Shown: piece after piece, positions 24,026 through 34,686 of the stretch
Position numbering within the stretch: the first letter of the stretch is position 1
How the letters are laid out: every line of letters begins with the position of its first letter
Assembly: GCA_028023455.1 (NCBI GenBank)
Contig: JAQFVV010000012.1
Coordinates: forward strand, 14,524,364 to 14,588,363
Reading direction: 5' to 3'
Origin: Epiperipatus broadwayi
Lineage: Eukaryota > Onychophora > Udeonychophora > Euonychophora > Peripatidae
Length of the DNA stretch: 64,000 bases
The notes under the pieces: model-generated
Databases searched by the model: none
Seen by the model: only the letters and a program-made list of their open reading frames with translations
Told to the model about the DNA's origin: nothing
Translations under genes and position numbers: made by a program

Positions 24026-24931
24026 CTATGCCAACTTATTCTTATCATTCACTCTCCATCCACATCTTTCACTATTATTTCTACCTTTATTTCTATCCTC
24101 CATCACATTACTAACCATTTCTATTACAATAAAGTTATGATCACTATTACATACTCTCTCTTCATTATCAAACACCTTAATTTTCCGTATTTTATTCATT
24201 CCCTCTTTCTCTACCAATACATAATCTATTGTGTGAAATACATTATTCCTAGACCATGTGTATTGTCCCTCATACACATTTAATAAATTCCCAATGCTCA
24301 AATTTACTCTTTGACAAAATTCCTTCAAAAACTGACCATTTTTATTATCTACATCATCAATTTCTTCAATATGTCCATTCATATCCCCTATAACCATTAT
24401 TCTCTTCCCCTTTTCTTTAAAACTCTGTATATCCTTAACTAGGCATTCATATATACTATTGTTCCACTCCATTACAGTTTGACTATCTCCAGTGGCAATA
24501 TACACTACAGCCACCATCCATTCTTGTCTACCCAACCTTATTTCAAACAACAAATGCTCTTGACATTTAACAATATTTAAATATTTTTTCGATATAACGC
24601 CTATACCACCACTCCTTTTTTCTTTTCTGTTTATACCCTGCCATAGTACCTCTTCCAAAATAGGTTCTTCTTCTCTTAAATGAGTTTCCACTACTGCTAA
24701 TACCTCAAGCCCTTCATTTTCAATTGCTTTATTTAATTCCAGCCACTTTTCTGGTCTCCTACCACCATGCATATTCAAAAACCCAATTTTAACAATTTCT
24801 TCTTTCCTAACTACTCTTTTATAAATTCTTTTGATTCCTTCTTCTCCATTATGTTTATTACAAACGTTCTTACAACTAATCTTACAAAACCATTCCCTCT
24901 CCACATCTATACTTATATCTAAATCAACCAT
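24026..24931 (-). CDS. CR1-type LINE ORF2, endonuclease domain
   Basis: This 301-residue open segment starts the ORF2 protein. After a basic leader, IGFLNMHG holds the first catalytic Asn, VLAVVETHL the Glu, RSGGIGVISKK the glycine turn, VIGDMNGHI the catalytic Asp/Asn pair, TIDYVLVEK the core strand and NSDHNFIVIEM the terminal catalytic SDH. All APE active-site residues are visible. The frame stops soon after the EN domain, at about 24026, while the RT linker continues from 23947. Confidence 0.85.
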   Translation of the reverse strand: MVDLDISIDVEREWFCKISCKNVCNKHNGEEGIKRIYKRVVRKEEIVKIGFLNMHGGRRPEKWLELNKAIENEGLEVLAVVETHLREEEPILEEVLWQGINRKEKRSGGIGVISKKYLNIVKCQEHLLFEIRLGRQEWMVAVVYIATGDSQTVMEWNNSIYECLVKDIQSFKEKGKRIMVIGDMNGHIEEIDDVDNKNGQFLKEFCQRVNLSIGNLLNVYEGQYTWSRNNVFHTIDYVLVEKEGMNKIRKIKVFDNEERVCNSDHNFIVIEMVSNVMEDRNKGRNNSERCGWRVNDKNKLA

Positions 24932-24987
24932 CTTTTGTTTATTTATTATATCCCCTCCATTCTTCTTCTTTTTGATAATATTACAAT

Positions 24988-26013
24988 TTAAAAGCCCACC
25001 CCCCTGTAAAAGTTTCCCGAATTATATTCTTTAAATATCAGACTCCCTAAAACTTCACTTCCTTGTTTCTCTAAGTGCAAACCATCTTTACTATATAACT
25101 CTCTCTTTCCAATAAACCAATCCCATACATCCACAAACACAATATTATTTCTCTCACACAATTTTTTCACTCTCTCATTTATAGAACATGCTCTATCTAA
25201 CAAATGCCTCTTATCAAATCTTGGTAATAGTCCCACTACTCCTACTCTTCCTTTAATCTCTCTCAAATTCCTAATCAATTCTACATACTCATCCATTACT
25301 TTCTCTGATGGCTCTAACAAATTATTAGTCCCTACCATTACATATACATCTCTACTACCTTGCTTTCTTACTTTATCTGTCACATCCCTAATTTTTGCTC
25401 CAGGCAAACATACTCTAACATACCTGCTTCTATTTTCTCTTGCAATTATATCCCCACATTCTCTTATTAGTGAATCTCCTATTAATACTGTCTCATAGTC
25501 TACTTTCTCTACTCCATCTGTAACCTTTTCTACCATCTTCTGGACCTCCTTATCCATTTCTCCCTTATCATTTCTACTCAATAATTCCTTTATCTCCTCA
25601 CACTTCGTCTCTAACAATTTTAATTTTACTTCTACATCCTTCAGTTCTTCCTCTATCTTATTTATTCTCTGGCTAACCATCTCCAATGCATTACTACTTC
25701 CTCCACCCATATTTCCTGACACTCCCCTAAAACCATACTCTGTCCTAACTTCCTTAACTACATTTTGCTCCCTCTCCTCTGACTTTCTCTCTAGACAACC
25801 TACACTTAAAAACCACTTTCTCACCTCTTTAATCACATTTACACACTGACTACATATCCAGAAACCTGTTACATCCTTCCTATTCTTATTTAAACATTTC
25901 AAATGATACACCTCAGCACATACTGTACATTCTACTATTGCTCGTCTAACTCCTTTCTGCCAATCGTATATACACTGCGCCATACAAATGCAATCCATAT
26001 TCTTATTTTTCAA
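24988..26013 (-). CDS. CR1-type LINE ORF1 protein: PHD finger plus SGNH esterase
   Basis: The 341-residue frame is intact. Residues about 8-57 form a Cys/His-rich PHD-like finger (pairs CIC, CTVC, HLKC and CSQC). Residues about 110-150 are a heptad-like coiled coil. Residues about 175-330 form an SGNH/GDSL hydrolase: block I is IGDSLIREC, block III is MVGTNNL and block V is DGLHLEKQG, which supplies the Asp and His. In CR1 and L2 elements this kind of ORF1 accompanies the RNA; the esterase is thought to act on lipid or membrane substrates, though its role in transposition is not settled. It lies 56 bp upstream of the ORF2 segment. The open frame contrasts with the broken ORF2. Confidence 0.85.
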   Translation of the reverse strand: MKNKNMDCICMAQCIYDWQKGVRRAIVECTVCAEVYHLKCLNKNRKDVTGFWICSQCVNVIKEVRKWFLSVGCLERKSEEREQNVVKEVRTEYGFRGVSGNMGGGSSNALEMVSQRINKIEEELKDVEVKLKLLETKCEEIKELLSRNDKGEMDKEVQKMVEKVTDGVEKVDYETVLIGDSLIRECGDIIARENRSRYVRVCLPGAKIRDVTDKVRKQGSRDVYVMVGTNNLLEPSEKVMDEYVELIRNLREIKGRVGVVGLLPRFDKRHLLDRACSINERVKKLCERNNIVFVDVWDWFIGKRELYSKDGLHLEKQGSEVLGSLIFKEYNSGNFYRGVGF

Positions 26014-26045
26014 GTCACCTATTCTATATTTGACTTTATAATATC

Positions 26046-26461
26046 TCTCCTATTCTTCAAACACCCTTATACAGAAAAATAAAAAAACTTTTTTACTTTT
26101 TCCCAAACTTGATCAAACTATAGCCACGTGTAACGTTGCCTTTTATCTCAAAATAAATGTCTATTTTAAAATTTAAAAAACCTTCAGTAACAAACTTAAC
26201 CAAAATGAATTAAACTTACATACAACTTTTTTATAAATACTTCTCCTATTCTTCAAACATTCCTTATAAAGAAAAATTAAAACTTTTTTTTTTTTTACTT
26301 TTTCCCAAACCTGATCAAAACTATACCCACGTGTCTTCTAACGTTAGGCCTCCCAAACAAACGTTGCCTTTCTTCTCAAAACAAATACCTATTTTAAAAT
26401 TCAAAATACCTTCAGTAGCAAACTTAACTAAACCAAATTAAACTTACATAAAACTTTTTTA
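26046..26461 (-). repeat. Two tandem repeats in the CR1 5' UTR
   Basis: Two units of about 195 and 220 bp (26046-26241 and 26242-26461) share CTCCTATTCTTCAAACA, TTTTTCCCAAAC-TGATCAAA, CCACGTGT and AACGTTGCCTTT blocks. They lie between the presumed 5' end (about 26790) and ORF1. Tandem 5' UTR monomers act as promoters in some LINEs; that role here is inference. A CACGTG E-box is present in each unit. Confidence 0.8.
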
Positions 26462-26918
26462 TAAATATCCTTATGCTGTCACACATTCAACAAGAACAAC
26501 TTTTTTTTTTTTTAAAAAAAAAAAAACAAACTTCTAATCCTAAAATGGCGAACGAAAATCTTTCAAACAGTTAAACACAAAATTTTTCAATCTTTCAAAT
26601 AACTCACTCTCTTGATCACAATTTATACTTTCATTCACAATAATTATTTTTTATAATTGCTGCTCTCAAAAGATCAATCTCGCATATAAAGAAAAATAGA
26701 ACTAAAAAATTTTTAAAAATATCAAAATTCAACTTAGCTCCGTTTGCTTCTAACGCCAGATCTGTCATCTGGTGGCGCCCTCGGTGATCAGAAGGAATAA
26801 AGAAATGACTGGTATATTATATATTAAAATCTTTTGTTTAATTTATACTGAATCTTAAAAAAAAATTATTAAAGCAACCATTAAAAAAAAACAAGGCCTA
26901 ATAGGCCAGATACATCTG

Positions 26919-27083
26919 GTATATATATATAAAATGCAATAAGTTAATTTTTATTATCAGTAGCGGGAACGATTTAGAATTTTTAAAAAAGAGAAGGTAT
27001 TTAAATATATAATTGCAGAAATGCATGTTGGAATGAAAGATAAAATGTTACATTACTTTAAAAAAGAACAACAACAAAAGATT
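26919..27083 (+). repeat. Dispersed repeat R4, copy 2
   Basis: It matches 11089-11245 in the same orientation over about 155 bp. It is preceded by the palindromic AAGGCCTAATAGGCCA near 26900. Confidence 0.65.
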
Positions 27084-28075
27084 AGACAGTCTAATTAAAA
27101 ACAACAAATCAGGTAGATTAATTAAAAAATAGATCTATAAAAAAATAAACAAGGTAAGTAAAAATTTACGTTTTGGTTAAAAAAGAGAGAAAAGGAAATT
27201 TAAAGAAATTAAGCTTGTAGTTTATTTATATATGCATTCTTGTATTATTTGTGTCATAGACAATAGAAGTTTAAAAACAAGTAAAACTAACTAATCTCTA
27301 GTTTTTATTATAAAAAAAAATTAATTAGGAGATAATTATAAAAAAAAGTTTTAATTAAACGTAATTATGGATTGAACCAAGTTTTGATTTATATATATAT
27401 ATAAAAACAAATGAGATCACAAAGTATATATAAAAGTATGTGTTTTTGAAGTTGGATACTACAAAAGGGTAACATGATTTTCAGTAGCTAGAAGCTTAGA
27501 GATTCCACTAATTGTTTGAATCAATCTTGGAATTCATAACTGCAACTTAAATATGTATTCTAAAAAAAAAAAGTCCAATTACAATGAATAACAGATACTA
27601 ATCCCCAAAAAAAAAAAAAATTAATAATGTAAACCAGAAAATAAAAACAAAGTTCAACTCTGTCCTGAAAATTTGTAAGTGGACAGATTTTTGAGGGAAA
27701 TCATATGACATAAATTATATAAACCTCACAAAAAGCTATGCAAAGATTTATCCAAGAAACTGTTGAACTACAATTATGCTGATGTAAATTAATGAATTAT
27801 TTGGTAAAAAAAAAAAGTTTATTATTTATTCTTATTAGTTAAGGAATATTTTCTATTTTGTAGTTAATATAATAAGTTTCTCCTATATGCATTACATTAG
27901 GGGTGGGATGAATTGATGATTAAAATTTGCTAAAAGAGACGTGAGTGATTGTTTTTTTTAAGCTGATTGAAAAGATTTAAAGTTACATAAATCACATACA
28001 GTTTAATTTATCTCAATATTTAATCTTTGTAAAAGAGTTTAGAAACAAATCTTCATTCTTTCTCATTTAATATTC

Positions 28076-28353
28076 TTTTAAAAATTAGTATTGGTTAAAA
28101 TATATATTTATCTTTAAAGGTTATCTTCTTTCAAATATAAACAATTGATATTCACAGAAAAAATTCATTTTAAAAATTAATAATGGTTAAAATATATATT
28201 TATTTTTAAAGGTTATCTCCTTTCAAATATAAACAATTAATATTCAGAGAAAAAAATTCGTTTTAAAAATTAATAATTGTTAAAATATATATTTATCTTT
28301 AAAGTTTATCTCCTTTCAAATATAAACAATTAATATTCGGAGGGAAAAAATTC
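28076..28353. repeat. 92-bp tandem repeat, three copies
   Basis: Units start at 28076, 28168 and 28261. Each holds TTTTAAAAATTA, a GGTTAAAATATATATTTAT block, TTTCAAATATAAACAATT and GATATTC or TAATATTC. Similarity between units is high, with a few substitutions. Minisatellite of unknown origin. Confidence 0.9.
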
Positions 28354-29028
28354 TAAAAAAAGAAGTAGTATTTTAATGAAAAAGGTTTCCAAAATATGAT
28401 AATATTTCTGGTTATGATATAACTCTAAAATTGAAATAGATTAATAAGAAAACATATTACACATTAGATAGGCACAGTGTATATCCATATATAAAAAAAT
28501 ATAATAAGTGCATGAGAAATGCCCAAAAACTACAATAAAAAACGGTGGTATAAATACATTGATTTCAAATTAAGCATATAAATTATTTATTATTGCAAAT
28601 ATGATGAGTATTGCCTTGTACAGAGATTTGGACCTTTGCATTTATCAACATTGATAATATATATTTTTATATGTATGATTTCTATTATGTAAATAGTTAT
28701 TTATGACTTATTGTTTATAGTTAAGTATATTTTCTATATTTAAATATTATATATTATTAAGGGATAGAAGTGATTAAGGGGATTCAAAAACTGCTTTTAT
28801 GAATTATTATGAGTGTTATGGAAATAATGTTTTATAAAAGTAGGATCCAGAGATTTACCATCTCTTTGAATTATAATTAGTTTTGTGAAGTAAAATTGTG
28901 TAATTATGTAATATGTTTATCAAGATTTACACTGATGAAGTAGACCAAATATTATTTTGGATATATATAATGTTTGACTGAAGTATAATTTTGTAACTGT
29001 CCAGATTTCTTTAAGGAATGTTGGTGAA

Positions 29029-29115
29029 TGCATCTAACTATAGTTGGACTTAGGGTCTTCATATAGAATGCCATGAATGATGTGATAAAAATTAAATCTA
29101 TGATCGCATCTATTT
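29029..29115 (+). repeat. Dispersed repeat R1, copy 1
   Basis: It contains GTTGGACTTAGGGTCTTC and the following GATGTGATAAAAATTAAATC. A copy on the other strand lies at 48590-48700, and a shorter one at 61345-61400. Confidence 0.65.
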
Positions 29116-31544
29116 CAAATAAGATAATTTAATATCTAAATATTAACTATAGATACAATTTAGACCATTTCATCCAATCTTCATCTCTCTTGACTACTCC
29201 ATTGTGCTCAATATTCGAACTCAGTGTGGATTTTGCAATTAACACTCTTCAGGAATTCCATTAATATCCTGTAGTAATAATATTATTTAATATAATTTCA
29301 ATCAATAGATTCTCAAAATTAGTTTCAACCAACTTATTATGATGTCAAATTAGGATGATATATGAGTATGAATATTTAATTTAATTTTATTATGAAAATA
29401 AAATAATTAATTTAAATAAATCAGAGGTTTTCTTAAAATAAAAATAAAAAATTTAAAATATTTATTAAATGACAACAATTTAAATTTATCTTTATATATA
29501 TCAACATTTATAATTATGAGTGCTTTTCATACATCTCTACTATATTAATATATAAATTTAAAATGATACTTTCCCATATCCCATAGTAGATATGTATTAT
29601 AACACAAACAATATTTAAAAGTTATAAAACAATAAATGAAATTTTATAATTTCAAAAATTATAATAATACTAACTAGCTAAATTAAATTTAAACAATATA
29701 AATATAAATGAAGATTTTTGTATTATCGAATCCTTTTGAGGGAATTCCATTTTTATAAGACCCCACCCTCCATCTATGTGTAGTCCCTATCATTGAAAGA
29801 ATAGACCATTCATTCAAGGATATTGATCAGTTATACAAAGAATAAATAAACAAATATTACTAAATTAATTTAGTTAGTAATAAACAAAAATTCTGTCTTG
29901 TCATAAGTGAATGAATTTAATATGAAGAACAATAAAATCTTACCTTCATATTAAGTCTACTTATTTACCCTGGTCAAGTCTCTTTACAAGGAAGACCTAA
30001 ATTTTATTAAATAAAAAAATATTTAACCCAATGATCTTTTCAATTTCTTTTCATCTAAGGATTTTCCAAACTGGATTATTCAACATAAGTAGATTTTGGA
30101 AGCAAAGGAAATAAAATTAGATATTTATGGATGATGATACACAAAGATGATATGGATGTATTAAAAGTTTATAGTATTGTCCTATTCATTTCCATAATTT
30201 GCCAAGTAACGTTCATTAAGAATAAAGTTCTTTATTCCCTGGTCATCAATTATCGATGAGGCAATCAGCATATTCCGTTGTTCCCAAACATTCCTCTTGC
30301 ATGATGCTGACATCTTCCATAAATTATTTCCATATAAATTGAAATTGCATTTTGAATTACATAAATAAAATATATATATATACTTTAGGCATTTCAGTAG
30401 GAATAAGTAAGTACATTACTTTAGGTTAAGATAAAAGCATTGGATCCTATGACAAATTATCTTTACTCATGATGCATTTTAAATAACTTGAAATCTTCTT
30501 AAAATAATTTATTTGAATATATATATATAAATGTTTTTAGTATATTTATCTTCTTTAAAATTCAAGTTTAGAATGATTTCGTTAAGGATTTCTCTAATTA
30601 CTCTAGTAAAGCTTAATCTCATTTTTGAAAAGATTATTCTTAATATTAAAGAATAATTTATTTACTCTTTCCTTGTCCTTGAGTGATATTAGAGTTTTCT
30701 CTTCACGAAGAATTTATAAACAAGCAAAATTCGTTCAAACTATTGAACCATCTTTTTAATGTGTTCGGAATTCGAACACAGCAAAATAATTAAGTGAGTA
30801 CATTAGTAAAAGATAGAATTAATTTGGAAATTGTTTGCTTTAGTTTTTATAGTATTATCAACTTCTGATAGCATGTATTAAATTTACTATTTGATTTCAC
30901 GATTCTGTATTCTATAATTATTGAAAGTATTATAATTAATAATTGTATAATTGAATTCTAATTTCATTTCCTTTGCATTTACTTGTTAAGATACCACTTT
31001 GACCTAAGGTTATCTATAAGTTTTACATCTTCAATAGTGATGTTAATCAACTTAAATAATTATTTTATATATATATTAAAATGATTGAAAAATAATCATT
31101 TTAATATTTGATTTTATTAAAACAACTATTTATTTGATTTGACTTTTGTTATTAAAGTTTTATAGTTTAACATTTAAGTTCTATACGTATGCATATATGT
31201 ATTTTAAGGAAAAAAGGATAACTTATTTACTATTTATAAACTTACAATTATATTTTTCAGTTTATGTTTTGATCTTGCATATAAATAAGGTTAACAAGAT
31301 TTAAGTTACCCTTACAATTCCCTTCTCATACAGGATTTAAATTTTCTAATATGATATGAAAATTTTAACACTTTAAGTGTATATGTGTGTTCTAATGTTA
31401 TATATATATTTCAATTTAAGTTTATAAAAGAGTCATATTAGCTTGGGTGCTCTCGTTATTGAAATGATTATCCCTAGGTTTTTATTTAGTGTTGTCTCCT
31501 TTCTCTTTCTTCTATTATCAGCATGTGATAAGTATTTCAATTTT

Positions 31545-31782
31545 CTGGTTGACCAAAATATAGTTTAAGAATGCGGGCATTATATGTACCTTTTATTTCA
31601 CCATCTATATCTAACCAGAATACATTTGGATCTGTTTGTTTTATTATAGTAAATGGTCCTTTATATGGATTATAGAATTTATGGCATTTATTTTGGAGTT
31701 ATTTACTAAGTTTATGAGCCTTTAAAGGTGTGAATCCAATAGATTCATTTACATTCCAGTTAATATAATTTACTATATATGT
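31545..31782 (-). pseudogene. Gypsy integrase C-terminal fragment
   Basis: On the - strand it encodes NYINWNVNESIGFTPLKAHK, then after one stop FYNPYKGPFTIIK and GTYNARILKLYFGQP. These are the end of the integrase core and the small C-terminal fold of Ty3/Gypsy-type integrases. A purine-rich tract that could be the polypurine tract follows near 31500-31520. The upstream part of the same reading frame appears to continue across the inserted LTR, from about 33880 to 33804 (LHDKIIHIIV). So the 2-kb LTR landed inside this integrase. Confidence 0.7.
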
Positions 31783-33803
31783 TGTAACGATATATAAATA
31801 TGTCGTTACATTAATTTAAAATAAAAACTTAAGGGTTCGCGAATGGAAGTAGAAAGGCTAAATGCTAAAATTGAAACGTTTGTTAAACGTATATACATTC
31901 GTACAGATGCCAAGCTTTAAAAATATTTTTTTTGAAGAACAAGTAAATAAGTGTTTGAACGTACTTTTTTATAAGGGAGGTACAGGATTTAAAAGTGAAA
32001 ACAGGTGTTAATTAATTCTTGTAATCTGTAAATGGAAATGATTGTTTATAAATTGTTTGAAAAGCAAGCTAGCCTTGGGCTCTTGTATAATTAAAATGAT
32101 CTGATGAAAGATAGATAAGAAAATAAAGAGAAATTAGCTTGACCAATGGAAGCACCAAGCCTTGGCTCAGACCCTAACGAAAGTGATGGATTAGTGACGT
32201 TTTGTTGATTGAATCCATGTGGATAATATAAAAAGAGAAAGTTTTTTTGGACAGTTCCAGCGTTTTGTGTTTGAGAGATGTGGTAGGACGCACATACCAC
32301 TCTCTATTTAAAAAAAAAAATGAAAAGACTGTGATACCTTGAACCAGCTATTGCCATCTCCAGAACATTATCTTCCAATGGAGGCGTCACGGGAATTAAA
32401 AGCAGAAACCTGGACTTTTCTACCATGAGCTATGAACTTTACAAATTAACAACAACAAAAAAAAGTAATTAAGAACTTTCGTCATTGTTTTTTTTAAAGA
32501 TTCAGCTAATTTAAATTTTAAAATGAACTCTTATTTGATTTTCAAATTAATAATTGTTTAAATTTATATAGTTAAGTTTTGCTAAAATCATTTCCATTTT
32601 ATTATTTTTATTTGTAGTAATATTTATTGTAGAAATTATTAAATGCATTACATTTAAGTTGGGTATAGATGTTGCATAGATTCGTTAGCAGCTGATTATG
32701 TTGTGGTTTTCACAGTCGATTAGAATATATAAGTCAACGATGTCACTGCGGTGTCTTATAATGAACACCAAAGGGTCTCCTGTATTCCCTCAGCAATTGA
32801 CTTTGTATTTTGATCGGTTGTGTTTAATTTGGAATGTTTTTGACCGTGGAATCTATGCAGCCGATCTATACTCGACATTATAAAACAAATTGTATAAAAA
32901 TAACCTGTGCGAACGTATTTAAATGTTAAATTTAAGTCGGGCGTGAATGGCTATATAGTTTTGTAAAGTTATATTAAGGGAGGGTAATCTTAGGTTATTC
33001 ATTTCGTAGTTGAATTGGTTCAATGGATTGGATATATTTGTGTAATTGTAGATGTAGTATGAGATCCGCTACGGGCAAGATTATATATATACGCCACACA
33101 CCTTCTGTTTGCCTATGGATGGGTTTGTAAGACGGCAAAGGACCGCAGTCCATTCCTATGGAGTTTTATGTTTATTGTTCTACTCGCCAACAGATGTAGC
33201 ATTCCTGGTTGGTAGAGAGACAATTTTTTCTCTAATTCTACTTGCTGTTCAGATGTACATTCCTGACAGTATAGTATTTTGTGTTGTCGTATTTTCATGC
33301 TACATTGAATACATAAATGTATCAGATGGATTGGCGCCGGTTTGATTGCGAAATTTGTTGCCTAAGGTTAAATCAGGGAAGAATATTTTCTTTTCAAATG
33401 CAGATCTATGTAGTCTATTCATACTCGACTCACTAAATAAATATTAAACTCATGGTTGTAATTTACTTAAATGTAAAACTAAAGATTAATAGAAAAATCT
33501 AAAATGTTGAATTTATTCCTCAAAATTTAAATCTTATATATGTGCGTTAATAAATGTTTGTATGTTAATTACTGGCAGTGGCTTATTTTATTCTTTTTTT
33601 ATATACTCTTAGATTATATTATTTAATCTCTGCTATTCCACTGAGCTAGTGACATGGGCTAATGACCGGAACCAAAATATTTAAAAAAAAAATTTTTTTT
33701 TGACTTACGTATCTGCCTACTTTATAAATTTTTCTAAGTTCAAATGCCTAGATGGCGCCCTGTAGTGCAGTTTACGTAAGTCTATCTTCTCCGGATCGTT
33801 ACA
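31783..33803 (+). mobile_element. Long solo LTR, copy 1 (2021 bp, TSD ATGT)
   Basis: It begins TGTAACG and ends CGTTACA, and is flanked on both sides by ATGT (31779-31782 and 33804-33807). A related copy at 43255-45449 has the same ends and a different 4-bp duplication. A TATA box (TATAAAAA, 32227-32234) lies at the matching place in both copies, as in a U3 region. There is no coding capacity. TG...CA ends and a 4-bp duplication fit a Gypsy LTR left after recombination. The first 28 bp form a hairpin that repeats the terminal motif. Confidence 0.75.
32227..32234 (+). promoter_or_regulatory. TATA box of solo LTR copy 1
   Basis: TATAAAAA, aligned with TATAAAAG at 43717-43724 in the other copy; the positions agree within the LTR alignment. 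Confidence 0.5.
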
Positions 33804-33900
33804 ATGTGTATTATTTTATCATGCAATATCATTATATGGATTACTTGCTTTTATTCTTTTCTTACAAATGCTTTTCACACAATGTGTCTATCAATATATT
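33804..33900 (-). pseudogene. Integrase remnant on the far side of the solo LTR
   Basis: The - strand reads LHDKIIHIIV up to the ATGT target site, and would continue into VNYINWNVNES at 31780. It is very short, so the call rests on that junction. Confidence 0.4.
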
Positions 33901-34407
33901 AAATGTTGTTATGTCTAATTTACTTAAAGCCATATTTATTATTTATAGAATGGTGTACCAAAAAATAGTATAGTGGATGATCTGATTATTTGCAGCTAAG
34001 TTTTATTTTAGCTAGCCTATGTATACTTTATGTATAGACTTATTTAAAGGTGCCAATAATCCTGCTCTTTAATCTTGAGACTTATTGGATTTTATCTGGC
34101 ATCCATTAAATGTATCAGTTGCAATTCGTCTATGAATGTGATAACTTATTAGCAATCAGTCTCTTTTCCATGCTAATGGTATAATCCATTCTGGGTTTTA
34201 GAAATGAATCCATTAATTTATTTATAAGAGTTCATTTTTTAATATATTTTTAGACAAGTTTTTATATTGTGTTTTTCCTTCTTTATGTTTTCATTCCTTA
34301 ATTTTTTTAAATTGCAATCCTGATAAGTATTACATGAATTCACATTCACATGTGAAAATTATTTTAATTGATTTAATTGTCTCTCTATAAGAGAGAAAAA
34401 TTTCATT

Positions 34408-34671
34408 CTATTTTTCCATGATATGGTTTCTATATTTTTGGGAAATAAATTTACTTGGTTTCATCTTCACTATAAACTTATTAACCTTTATATTGGTATA
34501 TTTGATGAAGATGAATAGATCATTAAGTTTTGGTAAATAATTTAATTTCCAAATTTTGAATAGTAATTTGGTTTGTTTTTTTAAAGAATAATGATATAAA
34601 AAAAAAAAATTGATTATTCCAATTTGCATAATCATGTTTCCATATCCATAATCGTAATCCTTTCGATCCAT
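34408..34671 (-). pseudogene. Unrecognised open frame beside the Gypsy remnant
   Basis: This 87-residue frame is rich in Lys, Asn, Phe and Tyr, with no motif I recognise. It follows the integrase-like end by about 15 bp and may be part of the same element or chance in AT-rich DNA. Confidence 0.2.
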
Positions 34672-34686
34672 TTTTATTATAACTTA

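Larger units (their letters stand above)
20526..26790 (-). mobile_element. CR1-type LINE with PHD/esterase ORF1, plus truncated second 3' copy
   Basis: Read on the - strand: a 5' UTR with tandem repeats (26790-26014), ORF1 with a PHD finger and SGNH esterase, then ORF2 with APE endonuclease and RT, and two successive 3' ends (near 21071 and 20526). A PHD plus esterase ORF1 is a known feature of the CR1/L2 group. The main copy has its own 3' end at about 21071. A 5'-truncated relative lies directly behind it (21070-20526). The RT region also carries a 700-bp direct duplication. Confidence 0.85.
26791..31430. other. AT-rich non-coding stretch with small repeats
   Basis: No gene supported. It contains R4 copy 2 (26919-27083), a 92-bp triplication (28076-28353), an R1 copy (29029-29115) and TA-rich microsatellite tracts. 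The stretch 29.7-30.3 kb is slightly less AT-rich but gives no recognisable protein. Confidence 0.55.

Noticed and set aside
26757-26790. TGGCGCC primer-binding-site-like sequence
   Set aside because: It lies at the 5' end of the CR1 element on the opposite strand with no LTR beside it; a chance match.
28076-28353. CRISPR-like array
   Set aside because: Repeats of 92 bp in direct contact with no spacers; the genome is eukaryotic.
31783-33803. Non-autonomous DNA transposon instead of solo LTR
   Set aside because: Inverted similarity is limited to about 7 bp, ends are TG...CA, the duplication is 4 bp and a TATA box is conserved, all of which fit an LTR better. Not excluded fully.
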